A stretch of DNA of 64,000 nt from CAITWF01 sp038231575 (GCA_038231575.1 JBBRLB010000011.1:6818-70817); one strand, 5' to 3'; positions 28,762 to 37,380 are shown, counted from the first letter of the stretch. Numbers and translations are program-made. Notes: generated by a model from the sequence alone, not told the origin.

Positions 28762-30379
28762 ATTCGCCCTCGATGAACCAGGCGCCGTCGACGCGCAGGA
28801 GCCGGTAGAGTCCGCCGCCGGCCAGCGCGATGTCCCACTCAAGTCGCGACCACGCGCGATCGTTTTGCCACCACTCGCCGCTGCTGGGCCAAACGAGGCT
28901 GCGAAAGGCAATTTCACCCCGGAGGCGCTCGGTCCAGAGGAACGTCGGGCGACCTTCCATGAACTCGAGTCGGGCCGGGAGCGGCGGGCGAAAACGGCGC
29001 AGCGGCGTGCTGAGGACGGGATGCAGGGGCGGCGACGCGAGCGGAGGAATCACGGCGGCGGGCGGGGTGAGTCTCACGGCATCGGGCCGATGCGTGTCTT
29101 CAAGTTGCGGCGTGCCCAGACGATCGGCGCCGACGAGGGCGGAGACGCGCGCGAGGGTCTCGGCGAAGCCGTGCGGATCGCGCAGGCCGGTTTCGAACAG
29201 TCCTTGCTGGCGGACGAGCGGGCGCGTGGGCGTGAGGCGAAGATCGACGGCGATGATCGAGGCGGCGGTTTGCAGCGATGCGAGATGCGTGTGCAGCGCG
29301 CGAAAAAGGATTTCCGGATCGGCGGTGGGCTCGGGCAGGCGGAAATCCCGGGCGTGCCGGGTTTCGTCCTCGAGGCGGAGCGTGAGCTCGATCTCGGCGG
29401 CGACGTGTTGCGAGGTGATCAACTCGAGCGAGAGGCGATCGAGGAAGCGGCGGAGGAGGAAGAGGAGGGGATCGAGGGTTTCGATCGGGTCTTCGAATTC
29501 CATCGTGGCGGAAAAGGTTTGCGGCGGGATGACGGGGCGCAGCGGGCGCGGGTCGCCCCCGGCAGCGCGTTGCCAGACGGCGAGGCCCTCGGCGCCGAAG
29601 CGGCGCACGATGTCGTCGCGGGGCAAGGCCGTGAGATCGCCGAGCGTGCGCAGACCCCAGTTGGCAAAAACCCCGGCGAGTTCAAGCGACGGATCGGCAA
29701 AGGCGAGGGGAAGTGGGGCGAGGAAGTTTTTTTCGTCGGGACTCGCGATGAAGCGGAGGGAAGATTCTTCGCCGGCCATCGTGCTCGTAATTTGAATCGT
29801 TCGCTCGGTGGGAGCGGAAGCGGGTGATTTTCCGGCAGGAGCACGAGAAAGATTAAGAGCACCAGAAGGATTGAACGGAGTCGCCCTCGCGGCGTAGAGC
29901 GCGAGGAGCGGCGTGCGCGCCAGGCCGGCGGTGGCGGGGAGCGCGAGCCGCGCCAGTTCGGCGATGGCCGCGTGAGCCGCGGGGGTGAATTTTTCGCGAA
30001 CGGAACCGCGGAGATCGATCGTGGAGATGCCGGGGGCGGTGGCCTCGATCGCGGGCGAGAGGGTGAAGGCGACGGCGAGGAGGGCGGCGCGGGCTTCGAT
30101 TTCGGCGGCGAGGTTGGGCGCGCGAATGAGGAGCGTGGGGCAGCGCGCGACGGCTTGTGGGGCCGTCATGCCACGTTCGACGCCAGCGGCACGCGCGGTG
30201 GGGGTGGTCGCGAGGACGAGGGATTTCTTCCCCGTATTGGCGAAGAGCGCCGCCTTTCGACCCTGCTCTCTTCGGCTCGGCTCAGGGCCGGCAGGGCCGG
30301 CAGAATTATCGCGACTCGCGCGCTCCGTGCGCAGCACGGCGTAAAGAGCGAAGTCGGCGATGTGAAGAACGGCGAACAC
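28754..30379 (-). CDS. imuB: ImuB, catalytically inactive Y-family polymerase-like protein
   Basis: 541 residues. Y-family fold with LFANTGKKSLVLATTPTARAAGVERGM, but the acidic catalytic triad is missing: the first motif reads HIADFALYAV and the second STIDLRG. In known systems ImuB lacks polymerase activity and bridges the beta clamp and DnaE2. Residues ~22-43 are a low-complexity insertion (SAGPAGPEPSRREQ) encoded by the repeat at 30270-30303. It starts with GTG, 48 bases after imuA. Part of the SOS cassette. Confidence 0.92.
   Translation of the reverse strand: MFAVLHIADFALYAVLRTERASRDNSAGPAGPEPSRREQGRKAALFANTGKKSLVLATTPTARAAGVERGMTAPQAVARCPTLLIRAPNLAAEIEARAALLAVAFTLSPAIEATAPGISTIDLRGSVREKFTPAAHAAIAELARLALPATAGLARTPLLALYAARATPFNPSGALNLSRAPAGKSPASAPTERTIQITSTMAGEESSLRFIASPDEKNFLAPLPLAFADPSLELAGVFANWGLRTLGDLTALPRDDIVRRFGAEGLAVWQRAAGGDPRPLRPVIPPQTFSATMEFEDPIETLDPLLFLLRRFLDRLSLELITSQHVAAEIELTLRLEDETRHARDFRLPEPTADPEILFRALHTHLASLQTAASIIAVDLRLTPTRPLVRQQGLFETGLRDPHGFAETLARVSALVGADRLGTPQLEDTHRPDAVRLTPPAAVIPPLASPPLHPVLSTPLRRFRPPLPARLEFMEGRPTFLWTERLRGEIAFRSLVWPSSGEWWQNDRAWSRLEWDIALAGGGLYRLLRVDGAWFIEGEYD
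30270..30303 (+). repeat. Intragenic short repeat inside imuB
   Basis: Reads CTTCGGCTCGGCTCAGGGCC followed by two copies of GGCAG-like units. It matches the element inside the TolC-like gene (15645-15669) in inverted orientation relative to the coding strand. It encodes the extra Gly/Pro-rich loop of ImuB. Confidence 0.5.
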
Positions 30380-30427
30380 AGGAGAGGGACGAGTGGCCCG
30401 GGACGTGAGACGAGTCCGGACGGGCGC

Positions 30428-31072
30428 TCATGCCGTGGCGGCGGTGTGAAGGCGCTGGCGTTGCAGAGTGGGCGAGAGGATTGTGGCGAGCGCGGGACGT
30501 TCGAGGGAGAGCGCGGTGAGCGCGTGCGAGGCGTTGAGGAGGAAGCGGAGTTGGGCGCTGGGCACCGTGGCGTGCGGGGTAATGACGACGAGGGCGAGGT
30601 CGCTGGGTTCGGCGGCGCGTTGGAGGCGATACCAAAAGCTGGCGGGCGTGCGGCGCAGTTCGCGGTCGCTGGCGTGGCGTAGATCGAGGACGACGAGGCC
30701 GAGATTGGCGTCGCGGGTGAGAAGATCGGTGGCGGCGAGAGCTATCGCGGGCGTGCAGCGGACCCACACCAGGTGCGCGAGCAGATCGACAGGAAACGAG
30801 CCGGGATCGAAGGAGTCGGTGGCGTCGACGAGGGCGACGCGCGTGCGAGTGGCGCGGGTCGCGGCAAGCAGTTGCTCGAGGAGGAGATGACTGCCGCAGC
30901 TCGGCGCGGCGCAGACGATCTCGGTTACGGCGCCGAGCGGGAGTCCGCCGGCCGGATCATCGAGCGCGGCGAGGCCAGTGCGCAGCGCGCGCGCGACGAC
31001 GCGCGGCGCGGTGGGAAATTTTTCGGCGAGTTTGCGCCGGAGCTCCGCCAGTTTCTCGGCCGCCGCAGGCAT
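30428..31072 (-). CDS. imuA: ImuA (RecA/SulA-like SOS protein)
   Basis: 214 residues. RecA-like core without a proper Walker A: GLPLGAVTEIVCAAPSCGSHLLLEQ replaces the P-loop, typical for ImuA; the strand LGLVVLDLRHASDRELRR and the FWYRLQRAAE segment fit. ImuA helps localise the mutasome with ImuB at stalled forks. Located between the 55-residue ORF and imuB, all leftward and probably one message from the lexA promoter. Confidence 0.9.
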   Translation of the reverse strand: MPAAAEKLAELRRKLAEKFPTAPRVVARALRTGLAALDDPAGGLPLGAVTEIVCAAPSCGSHLLLEQLLAATRATRTRVALVDATDSFDPGSFPVDLLAHLVWVRCTPAIALAATDLLTRDANLGLVVLDLRHASDRELRRTPASFWYRLQRAAEPSDLALVVITPHATVPSAQLRFLLNASHALTALSLERPALATILSPTLQRQRLHTAATA

Positions 31073-31146
31073 GAGACAGAAGGACGAAGGCCAGAGCGCA
31101 GAGCGTGAAGGCGAGGGAACGGGCGCCGGGCTTCACGGGGACTGAA

Positions 31147-31314
31147 TCAACCCACCAAATCTTGATCGGCGTCGAAGTTTTCGCGGAGGGGCGTCCAGAG
31201 ACGGAAGAGCGAATGCGTGCGGAAAACCTGGATCACGCCGGAGGTGTGCAGGGCGAGCAGGGTGAAACGGAGCGGACGGCGGGGGGCGGGTTTAGTGAAG
31301 AGTTGGAGTTTCAT
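31147..31314 (-). CDS. Small ORF (55 aa) in the SOS cassette, unknown
   Basis: ATG at 31314, TGA at 31147-31149; 55 residues beginning MKLQLFTKPAPRRPLRFTLL and ending NFDADQDLVG. A basic N-terminus is followed by an Arg/Leu-rich amphipathic stretch (RFTLLALHTSG, FRTHSLFRLW). It is the only same-strand frame filling the lexA-imuA gap (123 bases after lexA, 74 before imuA). Codon use looks like that of neighbours, with GC-rich third positions. I know no family. It may be a cassette accessory peptide or a chance frame. Confidence 0.45.
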   Translation of the reverse strand: MKLQLFTKPAPRRPLRFTLLALHTSGVIQVFRTHSLFRLWTPLRENFDADQDLVG

Positions 31315-31437
31315 GGTGGGAAAGAGGGCGGAGTTTTTTTGACCGCGGATGACGCGGAGGATCGCGGACCAAGCCGGATGGCGGGAGAGTGATATCGGTG
31401 TGATCCGCGTAATCGCGGTGAAGCGATCGGGATGGAA

Positions 31438-32061
31438 TCAGCAGGCGCCGGTGCGCAGGAGGCCGACCATCACGCCTTGGATGGTAAGCTCGGTGGTGGG
31501 GAGCAGATCGGGGTAGCGCGGGTTTTCGGCGCGGAGAAACGCCTGGCCGCGCTGGAGGAGAAAACGCTTGAGGGTGGACTCGCCATCGATGAGCGCGGCG
31601 ACGATGTCGCGCGGGCGCGGCTCGCGGGGCGTGAGAAAGACGACGTCGTTCTCGACAATGTTGGCGCCGATCATGGAGTCGCCGCGGACGCGGAGGGCGA
31701 AGACTTTGGTGTTGGCGCGCACGCCGAGCGCGGCGGCGTCGACGGAGATATGGCTGTCGGCTTCCTGCACGGCGTCGGTCGGCAGGCCGGCGGGGATCAC
31801 GCCGAAAAGCGGGATGCTCATGAGGGCGCTGCCCGGATGGTGATTGGGATGGAGGAGGCCGCGGGCCTTGCCGGGGAGGCGCTGGAGCGCGCCCTTTTGG
31901 GTGAGGGCGTCGACATGGCGTTGGACGGCGAACGGGCTCGCGAAGCCGAAGTGTGCCTGGATTTCGCGGAGCGAGGGCGACACGCCCGATTCGAGTTGAT
32001 GGGCGTGGATGAAATCGAGAACCTGCTGCTGACGGGGCGTAAGAGAAGGGTTATCGGCCAT
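31438..32061 (-). CDS. lexA: LexA repressor
   Basis: 207 residues. N-terminal winged helix (LTPRQQQVLDFIHAHQ, PSLREIQAHFGF), cleavage site Ala91-Gly92 in VIPAGLP, and the Ser129/Lys165 dyad (RGDSM and STLKRF). It represses SOS genes until RecA filaments trigger self-cleavage. The ATG at 32061 is preferred over an in-frame TTG at 32070, because the palindrome at 32063-32078 overlaps that region. The adjacent imuA-imuB-dnaE2 genes are expected targets. Confidence 0.95.
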   Translation of the reverse strand: MADNPSLTPRQQQVLDFIHAHQLESGVSPSLREIQAHFGFASPFAVQRHVDALTQKGALQRLPGKARGLLHPNHHPGSALMSIPLFGVIPAGLPTDAVQEADSHISVDAAALGVRANTKVFALRVRGDSMIGANIVENDVVFLTPREPRPRDIVAALIDGESTLKRFLLQRGQAFLRAENPRYPDLLPTTELTIQGVMVGLLRTGAC

Positions 32062-32062
32062 A

Positions 32063-32078
32063 GTGTTCAAGTGAACAC
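32063..32078. promoter_or_regulatory. Likely LexA operator
   Basis: GTGTTCA AG TGAACAC is a perfect 7-2-7 palindrome immediately upstream of the lexA ATG. Its position fits autorepression. The core TTCAAGTGAA differs from the E. coli CTGT-N8-ACAG box and the Gram-positive GAAC-N4-GTTC box, though it contains GTTC/GAAC half-sites in inverted order. Confidence 0.7.
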
Positions 32079-32123
32079 GTCAGCGCCGAAATGCAATGTT
32101 TTGTTTTTGGCGCAGCACGATTT

Positions 32124-32172
32124 TTTAGATTCGAGCGTCGATTTGACATCAAATCTAAACCGACCAGTATCC
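32124..32172 (+). promoter_or_regulatory. Promoter/operator of the Phd-VapC toxin-antitoxin pair
   Basis: Inverted repeat TTTAGATT (32124-32131) / AATCTAAA (32152-32159) flanks a perfect -35 hexamer TTGACA (32143-32148). A weak -10 (GTATCC, 32167-32172) follows with an 18-base spacer. The arrangement suits autoregulation by the antitoxin, 23 bases before its ATG. Confidence 0.5.
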
Positions 32173-32194
32173 GACCAGTTAATCTCTTGAAATC

Positions 32195-32443
32195 ATGAAC
32201 ACGATCACTGTCGGCGCCTACGAGGCCAAGACCAAGCTCGCCCGTCTGCTCGCGCGGGTGTCGCGCGGCGGTGAAGTTATTATCACCAAGCACGAGAAAC
32301 CTGTTGCACGTCTGATGCCGATCTCGCCCGACACGCGGCTGTCTGTCCAAGAATCTCTCAATGGGCTGGCCGCCATCCGCAGTCGCGCAGGACGAGGTTC
32401 CGAATCCCTCAAGCAGCTCATCGTCGCCGGCCGTCGCGCATGA
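32195..32443 (+). CDS. Type II antitoxin, Phd/YefM family
   Basis: 82 residues. The Phd/YefM N-terminal DNA-binding fold is clear: TITVGAYEAKTKLARLLARV and GEVIITKHEKPVARLMPI. The C-terminal tail is the toxin-binding part. It should neutralise the PIN toxin encoded next, whose ATG overlaps this stop (ATGA), and repress their shared promoter with the TTTAGATT palindrome. Confidence 0.9.
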   Translation: MNTITVGAYEAKTKLARLLARVSRGGEVIITKHEKPVARLMPISPDTRLSVQESLNGLAAIRSRAGRGSESLKQLIVAGRRA

Positions 32444-32856
32444 CGCCGGTCGTGATTGATAGTTCGGTGACGCTGGGTCTGGCGTTGCCGGATGAAAGTG
32501 GCGACGTGGTGACTGCGGCCGAGACGGCGATGCGCAAAGGCACGCCGTTCTATGCGCCGGCACATTGGAGCATCGAAGTCGCCAATGGCGTGTTGATGGC
32601 GGAGCGCCGCAAACGGATCACCCATGCCGATGCCCGCGCTGTGCTGAATCTGATTCGCCATCTGCCGGTCGAGATCGATGGTGAACTGACGCTTCATGCT
32701 TTCGACACCATTTCGGCTCTGGCGCGGCAATATAGTCTGACGACCTACGACGCGGCTTACCTTGAACTCGCGATGCGCCGGCGCGCGGCGCTGGCCACGC
32801 TGGATGCAGCCTTGCGAAAAGCGGCTTCGACAGCGGGCGTGCCACTTCTCGCCTGA
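32440..32856 (+). CDS. vapC: PIN-domain toxin (VapC family)
   Basis: 138 residues. PIN-domain ribonuclease with the acidic cluster Asp7 (VVIDSSV), Glu46 (SIEVANG), Asp104 (TTYDAAYLELA) and Asp122 (LATLDAAL). VapC toxins cut tRNA or rRNA when freed from the antitoxin. Complete and apparently active. It lies 36 bases upstream of rlmN in the same direction. Confidence 0.9.
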   Translation: MTPVVIDSSVTLGLALPDESGDVVTAAETAMRKGTPFYAPAHWSIEVANGVLMAERRKRITHADARAVLNLIRHLPVEIDGELTLHAFDTISALARQYSLTTYDAAYLELAMRRRAALATLDAALRKAASTAGVPLLA

Positions 32857-32892
32857 GCGTTCCATCTGCTCTCACGTTCATTTCTTTTCTCC

Positions 32893-33993
32893 GTGTCACG
32901 CGCCCTGGCCGATTTCAGTTTGTCCGAACTCCAGCAGCAATTCGCTGCGTGGGGCGCGAAGCCGTCGCACGCGGCGCGGGTGCTGCGGGCGTATTACGAG
33001 AACGGCGGCGAACTGCCTGAACTCGTCGCGACTCCGACGTCATCGCGCACTTCGTCGGCGCGGCCTGGTTTCGCGCTGCCCGATGATCTGCTCGCGCGGC
33101 TCCGCACGGAACTCGCGCCCGGCGCAGCGGAGGTGGCGGTGCGCCAAGTCGCGGCGGACGGCACGACGAAACTGCTCTTGCGACTCGGCGACGGGCGCAC
33201 GGTCGAGTCGGTGCTGATGCCGGATTTTCGCGCGGACCGCGCGGCGGGTTGCATTTCCTCCCAAGTCGGCTGCGCGATGGGTTGTGATTTTTGCGCGACG
33301 ACGAAGACCGGTTTCGAGCGCAACCTCACCGCCGGCGAAATCGTGGCGCAGTTTCTCGCGCTTCGTCGCGAAGCGCGCACCACGGGCCGCCGGCTGCAAA
33401 CGGTCGTGTTCATGGGCATGGGCGAACCGCTGCTCAACCTCGACCACGTGATCGAAGCCGTGCGCCGCATCGCCGACAACCCGCTTGGCGCGCTCGGTTG
33501 GCGGCAGGTGACGGTGTCGACCGTCGGCATTGTGCCGGGCATCGATGCGCTCGCCGCCACCGGCCTGAACGTGAATCTCGCCGTCTCGCTCCACGCGCCC
33601 GACGACGCCACGCGCGCGTCACTCCTGCCGATGGGAAAACGTTTCGCCATCGCGGAAATCCTCGCCGCCGCCGATCGGTTTCAGGCGAAACGCGGCCGGC
33701 CGGTGACGATTCAATACTGCCTGCTCAAGGGCGTGAACGATTCCGCCGAACACGCGCGCACGCTGGCGTCCGTCCTCGGCGCACGCCGCATGCACGTGAA
33801 TTTGCTGCGCTACAATCCCACCGGCCTCAGTCTGCGCGGCATCAGCTACGAGCCAACGTCCGACGACACGGCTGAGACGTTTGTCGCCGAATTGCGCACG
33901 CGCGGAGTCGTCGCACATTTCCGCCGTTCGCGCGGGCCGGAGATCGACGCGGCCTGCGGGCAACTGCGGCGGCGGGTTTCCGAGCCAGCATAG
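32893..33993 (+). CDS. rlmN: Dual-specificity 23S rRNA/tRNA adenine C2-methyltransferase RlmN
   Basis: 366 residues. Radical SAM enzyme: cluster Cys127, Cys131, Cys134 (GCAMGCDFC), plus Cys120 and Cys355 (DAACGQL), matching the two catalytic cysteines of the family. It methylates A2503 of 23S rRNA and A37 of some tRNAs. GTG start giving MSRALADFSL. The last 24 codons, including the Cys355 codon and the stop, recur as a diverged copy at 37913-37989. Confidence 0.95.
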   Translation: MSRALADFSLSELQQQFAAWGAKPSHAARVLRAYYENGGELPELVATPTSSRTSSARPGFALPDDLLARLRTELAPGAAEVAVRQVAADGTTKLLLRLGDGRTVESVLMPDFRADRAAGCISSQVGCAMGCDFCATTKTGFERNLTAGEIVAQFLALRREARTTGRRLQTVVFMGMGEPLLNLDHVIEAVRRIADNPLGALGWRQVTVSTVGIVPGIDALAATGLNVNLAVSLHAPDDATRASLLPMGKRFAIAEILAAADRFQAKRGRPVTIQYCLLKGVNDSAEHARTLASVLGARRMHVNLLRYNPTGLSLRGISYEPTSDDTAETFVAELRTRGVVAHFRRSRGPEIDAACGQLRRRVSEPA

Positions 33994-34006
33994 AAGGCAT
34001 TAAGAA

Positions 34007-34126
34007 CTAAAACCTGACTCCGCCTGCTCGCTCGGTTTCGGGCGCCGTGGCGATCATCTCGTCGGACCACGCGATCACTTCGGGCGCTTCGACGAAGCTT
34101 TCGTGATGCGTTGGATAAAATATTCC
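34007..34126 (-). pseudogene. Possible C-terminal remnant of an unrecognised gene
   Basis: An ATG-less open stretch of about 39 codons (FYPTHHESFVEAPEVIAWSD and onward, ending ERAGGVRF and TAG). Its composition looks protein-like, but it has no start and an in-frame stop just upstream. It abuts the rlmN end and may be debris from DNA inserted after rlmN. Low confidence. Confidence 0.25.
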
Positions 34127-34169
34127 GCCTTAGTCCGGATAGTTCATCTTCCGAACTCTTCAGAGGTCA

Positions 34170-34410
34170 TGATTATGCCCAGAGCGAAAGGCTGGTGTGA
34201 AGATCGCCCCGAGCACGGATGAGGCGAGGAGAACCCCGGTGGTTTTCACGGGGGGACAGATTCATGATGGGCAGAAAGCTTACCGCCACGAGTAACTCTG
34301 CTCGCGTGGATGCGAGTTAAGAACCAAGGACGGCTAGCGTAACCCGAGCGAGGATCGACCCAGCGAGAAGCTCAGGAAAGCGAGGATTGCCTTGGAGGAA
34401 AATCCTCCCG
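34170..34410 (+). ncRNA. Structured RNA candidate, HEARO/omega-RNA-like (hypothesis)
   Basis: Gene-free stretch with dense pairing: CGCC/GGCG (34205-34226), CCCC-GTG/CAC-GGGG (34234-34254), CTCGC/GCGAG (34301-34316), GGAGGA/TCCTCC with AAA loop (34394-34408), and a long-range TGCCCA (34176-34181)/TGGGCA (34268-34273). The ~210-base scaffold size and the GTGTGAAGATCGCC start recall IscB-associated HEARO/omega RNAs as I remember them, but no IscB or HNH gene follows. It lies in the insert between rlmN and its duplicated end. Only a covariance model search can settle the family. Confidence 0.4.
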
Positions 34411-34485
34411 CGTAGGGTTGAGACCCACTCATGCGGAGGAAGAATGTCGGGAACCAGCGACCGATCCGCTCAATCTATTCTCGTT

Positions 34486-35073
34486 ATGAAAGCCCCCGCT
34501 CTCCCCCTGAGTGCTTTGGCCGCTGCCATCGCGACACTCGGCTCCGGCTGCGCCAGCAGCACCCCGCCCCCGCCCCCTCCTCCTCCCGCTTACTCGCAAT
34601 ACCCCAACTCCTATCCAGCCGACGAGTCTCGCACTCCGAACCACACCGCGCGGGGCGCCGTCGCCGGGGCGGTGGCCGGTGCCGTGCTCGGCGGGATTAT
34701 CGGCAACAACTCCGAGCACGGGAACACCGAAAAAGGTGCCGTGATCGGTGCCGTCGCCGGCGGCATTGCCGGCGGTGTGATCGGTCACCATGCAGATCAG
34801 CGGGAGTCCGCCGGCGTTTACTCGCCGGACACGGGCTATGTCGTGCAAACCGTGCCCCAGCAGCCTGGATCGGAGCCGTATGAGCAGGTGCCGCCGCAAC
34901 CGGCGCAGCAAGCCGTGTGGATCCGCGGCCACTACGATTACGTCGGCAACGGTTATCAGTGGACACCGGGCCGGTGGGAGATTCCACCGGGCGGCGCACG
35001 CGTGTATATCGGCCCATCATGGCAGCCAGCGGCGAGGGGCGGCTACATTTACGTGCGCGGACACTGGCAGTGA
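34486..35073 (+). CDS. Glycine-zipper outer membrane lipoprotein
   Basis: 195 residues. Lipoprotein signal with GSGC at the cleavage site, a poly-Pro stretch, then two glycine-zipper helices (RGAVAGAVAGAVLGGIIG and KGAVIGAVAGGIAGGVIG) separated by a polar loop, and a C-terminal YxW-type motif (YQWTPGRWEIPP, YVRGHWQ). Glycine zippers pack in membranes, as in the Rickettsia 17 kDa antigen family. It would sit in the outer membrane. Start at the ATG giving MKAPALPL; the longer frame upstream runs into the structured RNA. Confidence 0.8.
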   Translation: MKAPALPLSALAAAIATLGSGCASSTPPPPPPPPAYSQYPNSYPADESRTPNHTARGAVAGAVAGAVLGGIIGNNSEHGNTEKGAVIGAVAGGIAGGVIGHHADQRESAGVYSPDTGYVVQTVPQQPGSEPYEQVPPQPAQQAVWIRGHYDYVGNGYQWTPGRWEIPPGGARVYIGPSWQPAARGGYIYVRGHWQ

Positions 35074-35220
35074 GCCTCGCGTGCAAAATGGTATCCTCGG
35101 TTCACAAAACTGGCGGTGCCCAGAGCCTCCTTTTGCTGTAAACCCGCCGAATGAGAGGGGGTGAATGTTTGCGTTCAGCTCCCCACCTACCGCTGGTCCC
35201 GCTCATCGCCGATCGTTGTC

Positions 35221-37380
35221 TCACTTCGCCAGCGGATCGGGCCGGAGCTGGAAGTGCATGACTTTGCTCGTGGTGCCTTTCCCGGTCTCCATGTGAAACG
35301 GCGCGCGCGTGCTCACGCACGCCCAGAGGCCGCGGCCTTTCCAGCCGGCCTTCGCGTCGTCGATGCGGCCGTCCATCCACTTGGTATAAAACCCGAGCGG
35401 GTAGGGCACGCGCAGGATCACCCACTGGCCGTCCTTCAACGCGAGCAGGCCCTCGGATTCGTTGCCGGTGTTGATCGGCGTGTTTTTACCGAGGCCCAGC
35501 GTGTCGAACTGATCGACCCACGTGTAGTAACTCGCCTCGGCGCTGCCGCCGGTCTTCACGCCCTGCAACTGCGGCAACGGTTCCGGATAAAATGTCCAGC
35601 CCTCGCGCGCGTGCTGGCCCGTCGCGGTCGGGCCGTTGAGCGGACCCTTCACTTTGCGCCGATCGAAACTCGCCATGTGCCCGCTCGCGAGCGCGACCCA
35701 CGCCACGCCGTCGCGATCGATGTCCATCCCGCGGGGCGAGAAACCCTCGATGGGCTCACCCTTGTCATTGAGCGGGAGTTCGTAATATTCGGCGAGCGCC
35801 GTTGAGGGCGGATTCGCTCCGGGATTCAGTCGCACGATCGCGCCGGGATAACTGAGCACCGAGCCCCACACGGAGCCGTCGGGTGCCGGCGACACCGAAT
35901 AAAACGGCGCGTTGATGCGTTTGTCCTTCGCGGGATCGACGGGGTCGTTGGGCTCGACGTAGGCGTCGCGGCGGCCGTTGCCGTTCGTGTCGAGAATGAG
36001 CGCGGTCCAGCCTTGCGACGCGACCTCGTCGCCCGTCTCGAGAAATTTTTTCGTGTTCAACCAGCCCACGACCTGGCCGCCGCCGCTCGTCCACGCGGTG
36101 TTGTTGGCGTCCTCCGCGAACATCACGTGATGCGTGCTGAAGCCGGTGCTGATGTGCGTGTATTTCTGCGTCTTCGGATCATACATGCCGAGGTGGCGGC
36201 TCGCGTTGGCGAGCGGGAAAAGTTTTGCCGACTCGAAAGCCGAGCCCTTGCGGAAAACTTCCGGATTGGCCGACGGCCGCACGGTCGCGGTGATCCAGAC
36301 GCGGCCTTCGCCGTCGAACATCGGATTGTGCACGTTGGCCTTGCTGTTCCAGATAATCTCGTCGCCCCAATACGGCGAGGCGCCCGGTTTTTCCTGCGCG
36401 GCCGCCGGTTTCGTCGCCGGATCGCGCACCGTCAACGGCACGCGGCTCGTCGTGTGATGCACCGGATCGAGCACGGGTAGGTAGTCGGCGCTGAGCTCGA
36501 GCGAGCCGTAGAGGAGACCGTTGGCGTTGACGGTGGGGTTGCGGCGGTCGGTCGAGACCACGTCGTGGAGATAGGCCTTCGGATCGGCCCAGTCCCACTG
36601 CGTGATGACGACGTTGCGCTCGATCCCCTGCGGCCGGCGCGGTGCCGGCGGCACCTCGCCCGCGGCGATGCGATCGGTCCAGTCGGCAAACATTTTTATG
36701 GCGCGCTCGCGGCCGACGCTGGCGAGCGTGCGGACCATGTCGGCGCCCGCCTGGCCCGAGAGAATCCGGCGTTCCCAGGCCTTCTCGGTGGACTCCAAGC
36801 CGTGAAACAGATCGGGCAGCTCGCGCGTCGCCTGCGTGCCGAGCGCGTGACACGAGAAGCAGCCGCCGGATTTGATGATGCGGAGAAACTGCGCCTGATT
36901 TTTGATCGTGGGTGAAATGCCGTTGCCGATGGTGCCGGGAAATTCTTCCGGCGCCGGCGGACGCAACAGCGAATACCAATAGCCCGCCGGATAATAATGC
37001 GCGGCGGCTTTCGGAGTCGGCGCGATGACGGCAGAGAGATTGAGCGTCTTGCCGGGCGCGGATTTTAGCTTCGCGGAATCAACGAGACCATAGCCGCGCA
37101 CCCACACGTCGTAATTCGCCGCCGGGAGTTCCGGGAGCACATAACGCCCGCGATCATCGGTCACGACGATCTTCGCGAACTTGGTCGGGAGGTCCGTCGT
37201 CTCCGCGATCACCCACACGCCCGCCTCGGGGCCGGCCGGGCTCGTGACGACGCCCTCCAGTGATCCAGTCCCTGGCGGCGGTGATTGACCGAAACTCAGA
37301 GTGACACCGACGAGGAATAGAAAGAGCGCGCCAGTGATCGGCGCACGCAATGAGAAGCCGGAGTCGAGGAGAAGTTTCAT
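35221..37380 (-). CDS. Secreted carboxypeptidase-regulatory/cytochrome c/beta-propeller protein
   Basis: 719 residues. Signal peptide to ~residue 31 (TLSFGQS), a carboxypeptidase-regulatory-like beta sandwich (GSLEGVVTSPAGPEAGVWV, DDRGRYVLPELP), then a c-type haem site GCFSCHA near residue 150, and a long C-terminal propeller (GEGRVWITATVR, APDGSVWGSVLS, RDGVAWVALASG) like streptogramin-lyase propellers. Probably periplasmic and redox-active; the substrate is unknown. Start at MKLLLDSGF. It lies inside the rlmN-flanked insert and is transcribed leftward. The 37381-37507 gap upstream holds only its putative promoter; I see no clear boxes. Confidence 0.75.
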   Translation of the reverse strand: MKLLLDSGFSLRAPITGALFLFLVGVTLSFGQSPPPGTGSLEGVVTSPAGPEAGVWVIAETTDLPTKFAKIVVTDDRGRYVLPELPAANYDVWVRGYGLVDSAKLKSAPGKTLNLSAVIAPTPKAAAHYYPAGYWYSLLRPPAPEEFPGTIGNGISPTIKNQAQFLRIIKSGGCFSCHALGTQATRELPDLFHGLESTEKAWERRILSGQAGADMVRTLASVGRERAIKMFADWTDRIAAGEVPPAPRRPQGIERNVVITQWDWADPKAYLHDVVSTDRRNPTVNANGLLYGSLELSADYLPVLDPVHHTTSRVPLTVRDPATKPAAAQEKPGASPYWGDEIIWNSKANVHNPMFDGEGRVWITATVRPSANPEVFRKGSAFESAKLFPLANASRHLGMYDPKTQKYTHISTGFSTHHVMFAEDANNTAWTSGGGQVVGWLNTKKFLETGDEVASQGWTALILDTNGNGRRDAYVEPNDPVDPAKDKRINAPFYSVSPAPDGSVWGSVLSYPGAIVRLNPGANPPSTALAEYYELPLNDKGEPIEGFSPRGMDIDRDGVAWVALASGHMASFDRRKVKGPLNGPTATGQHAREGWTFYPEPLPQLQGVKTGGSAEASYYTWVDQFDTLGLGKNTPINTGNESEGLLALKDGQWVILRVPYPLGFYTKWMDGRIDDAKAGWKGRGLWACVSTRAPFHMETGKGTTSKVMHFQLRPDPLAK

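Noticed and set aside
31000..31140. Small lipoprotein-like frame (KPGARSLAFTLCALAFVLLS) just before imuA on the minus strand
   Set aside because: It overlaps the imuA start in another frame and continues as an Arg-rich shadow; no support beyond one hydrophobic run.
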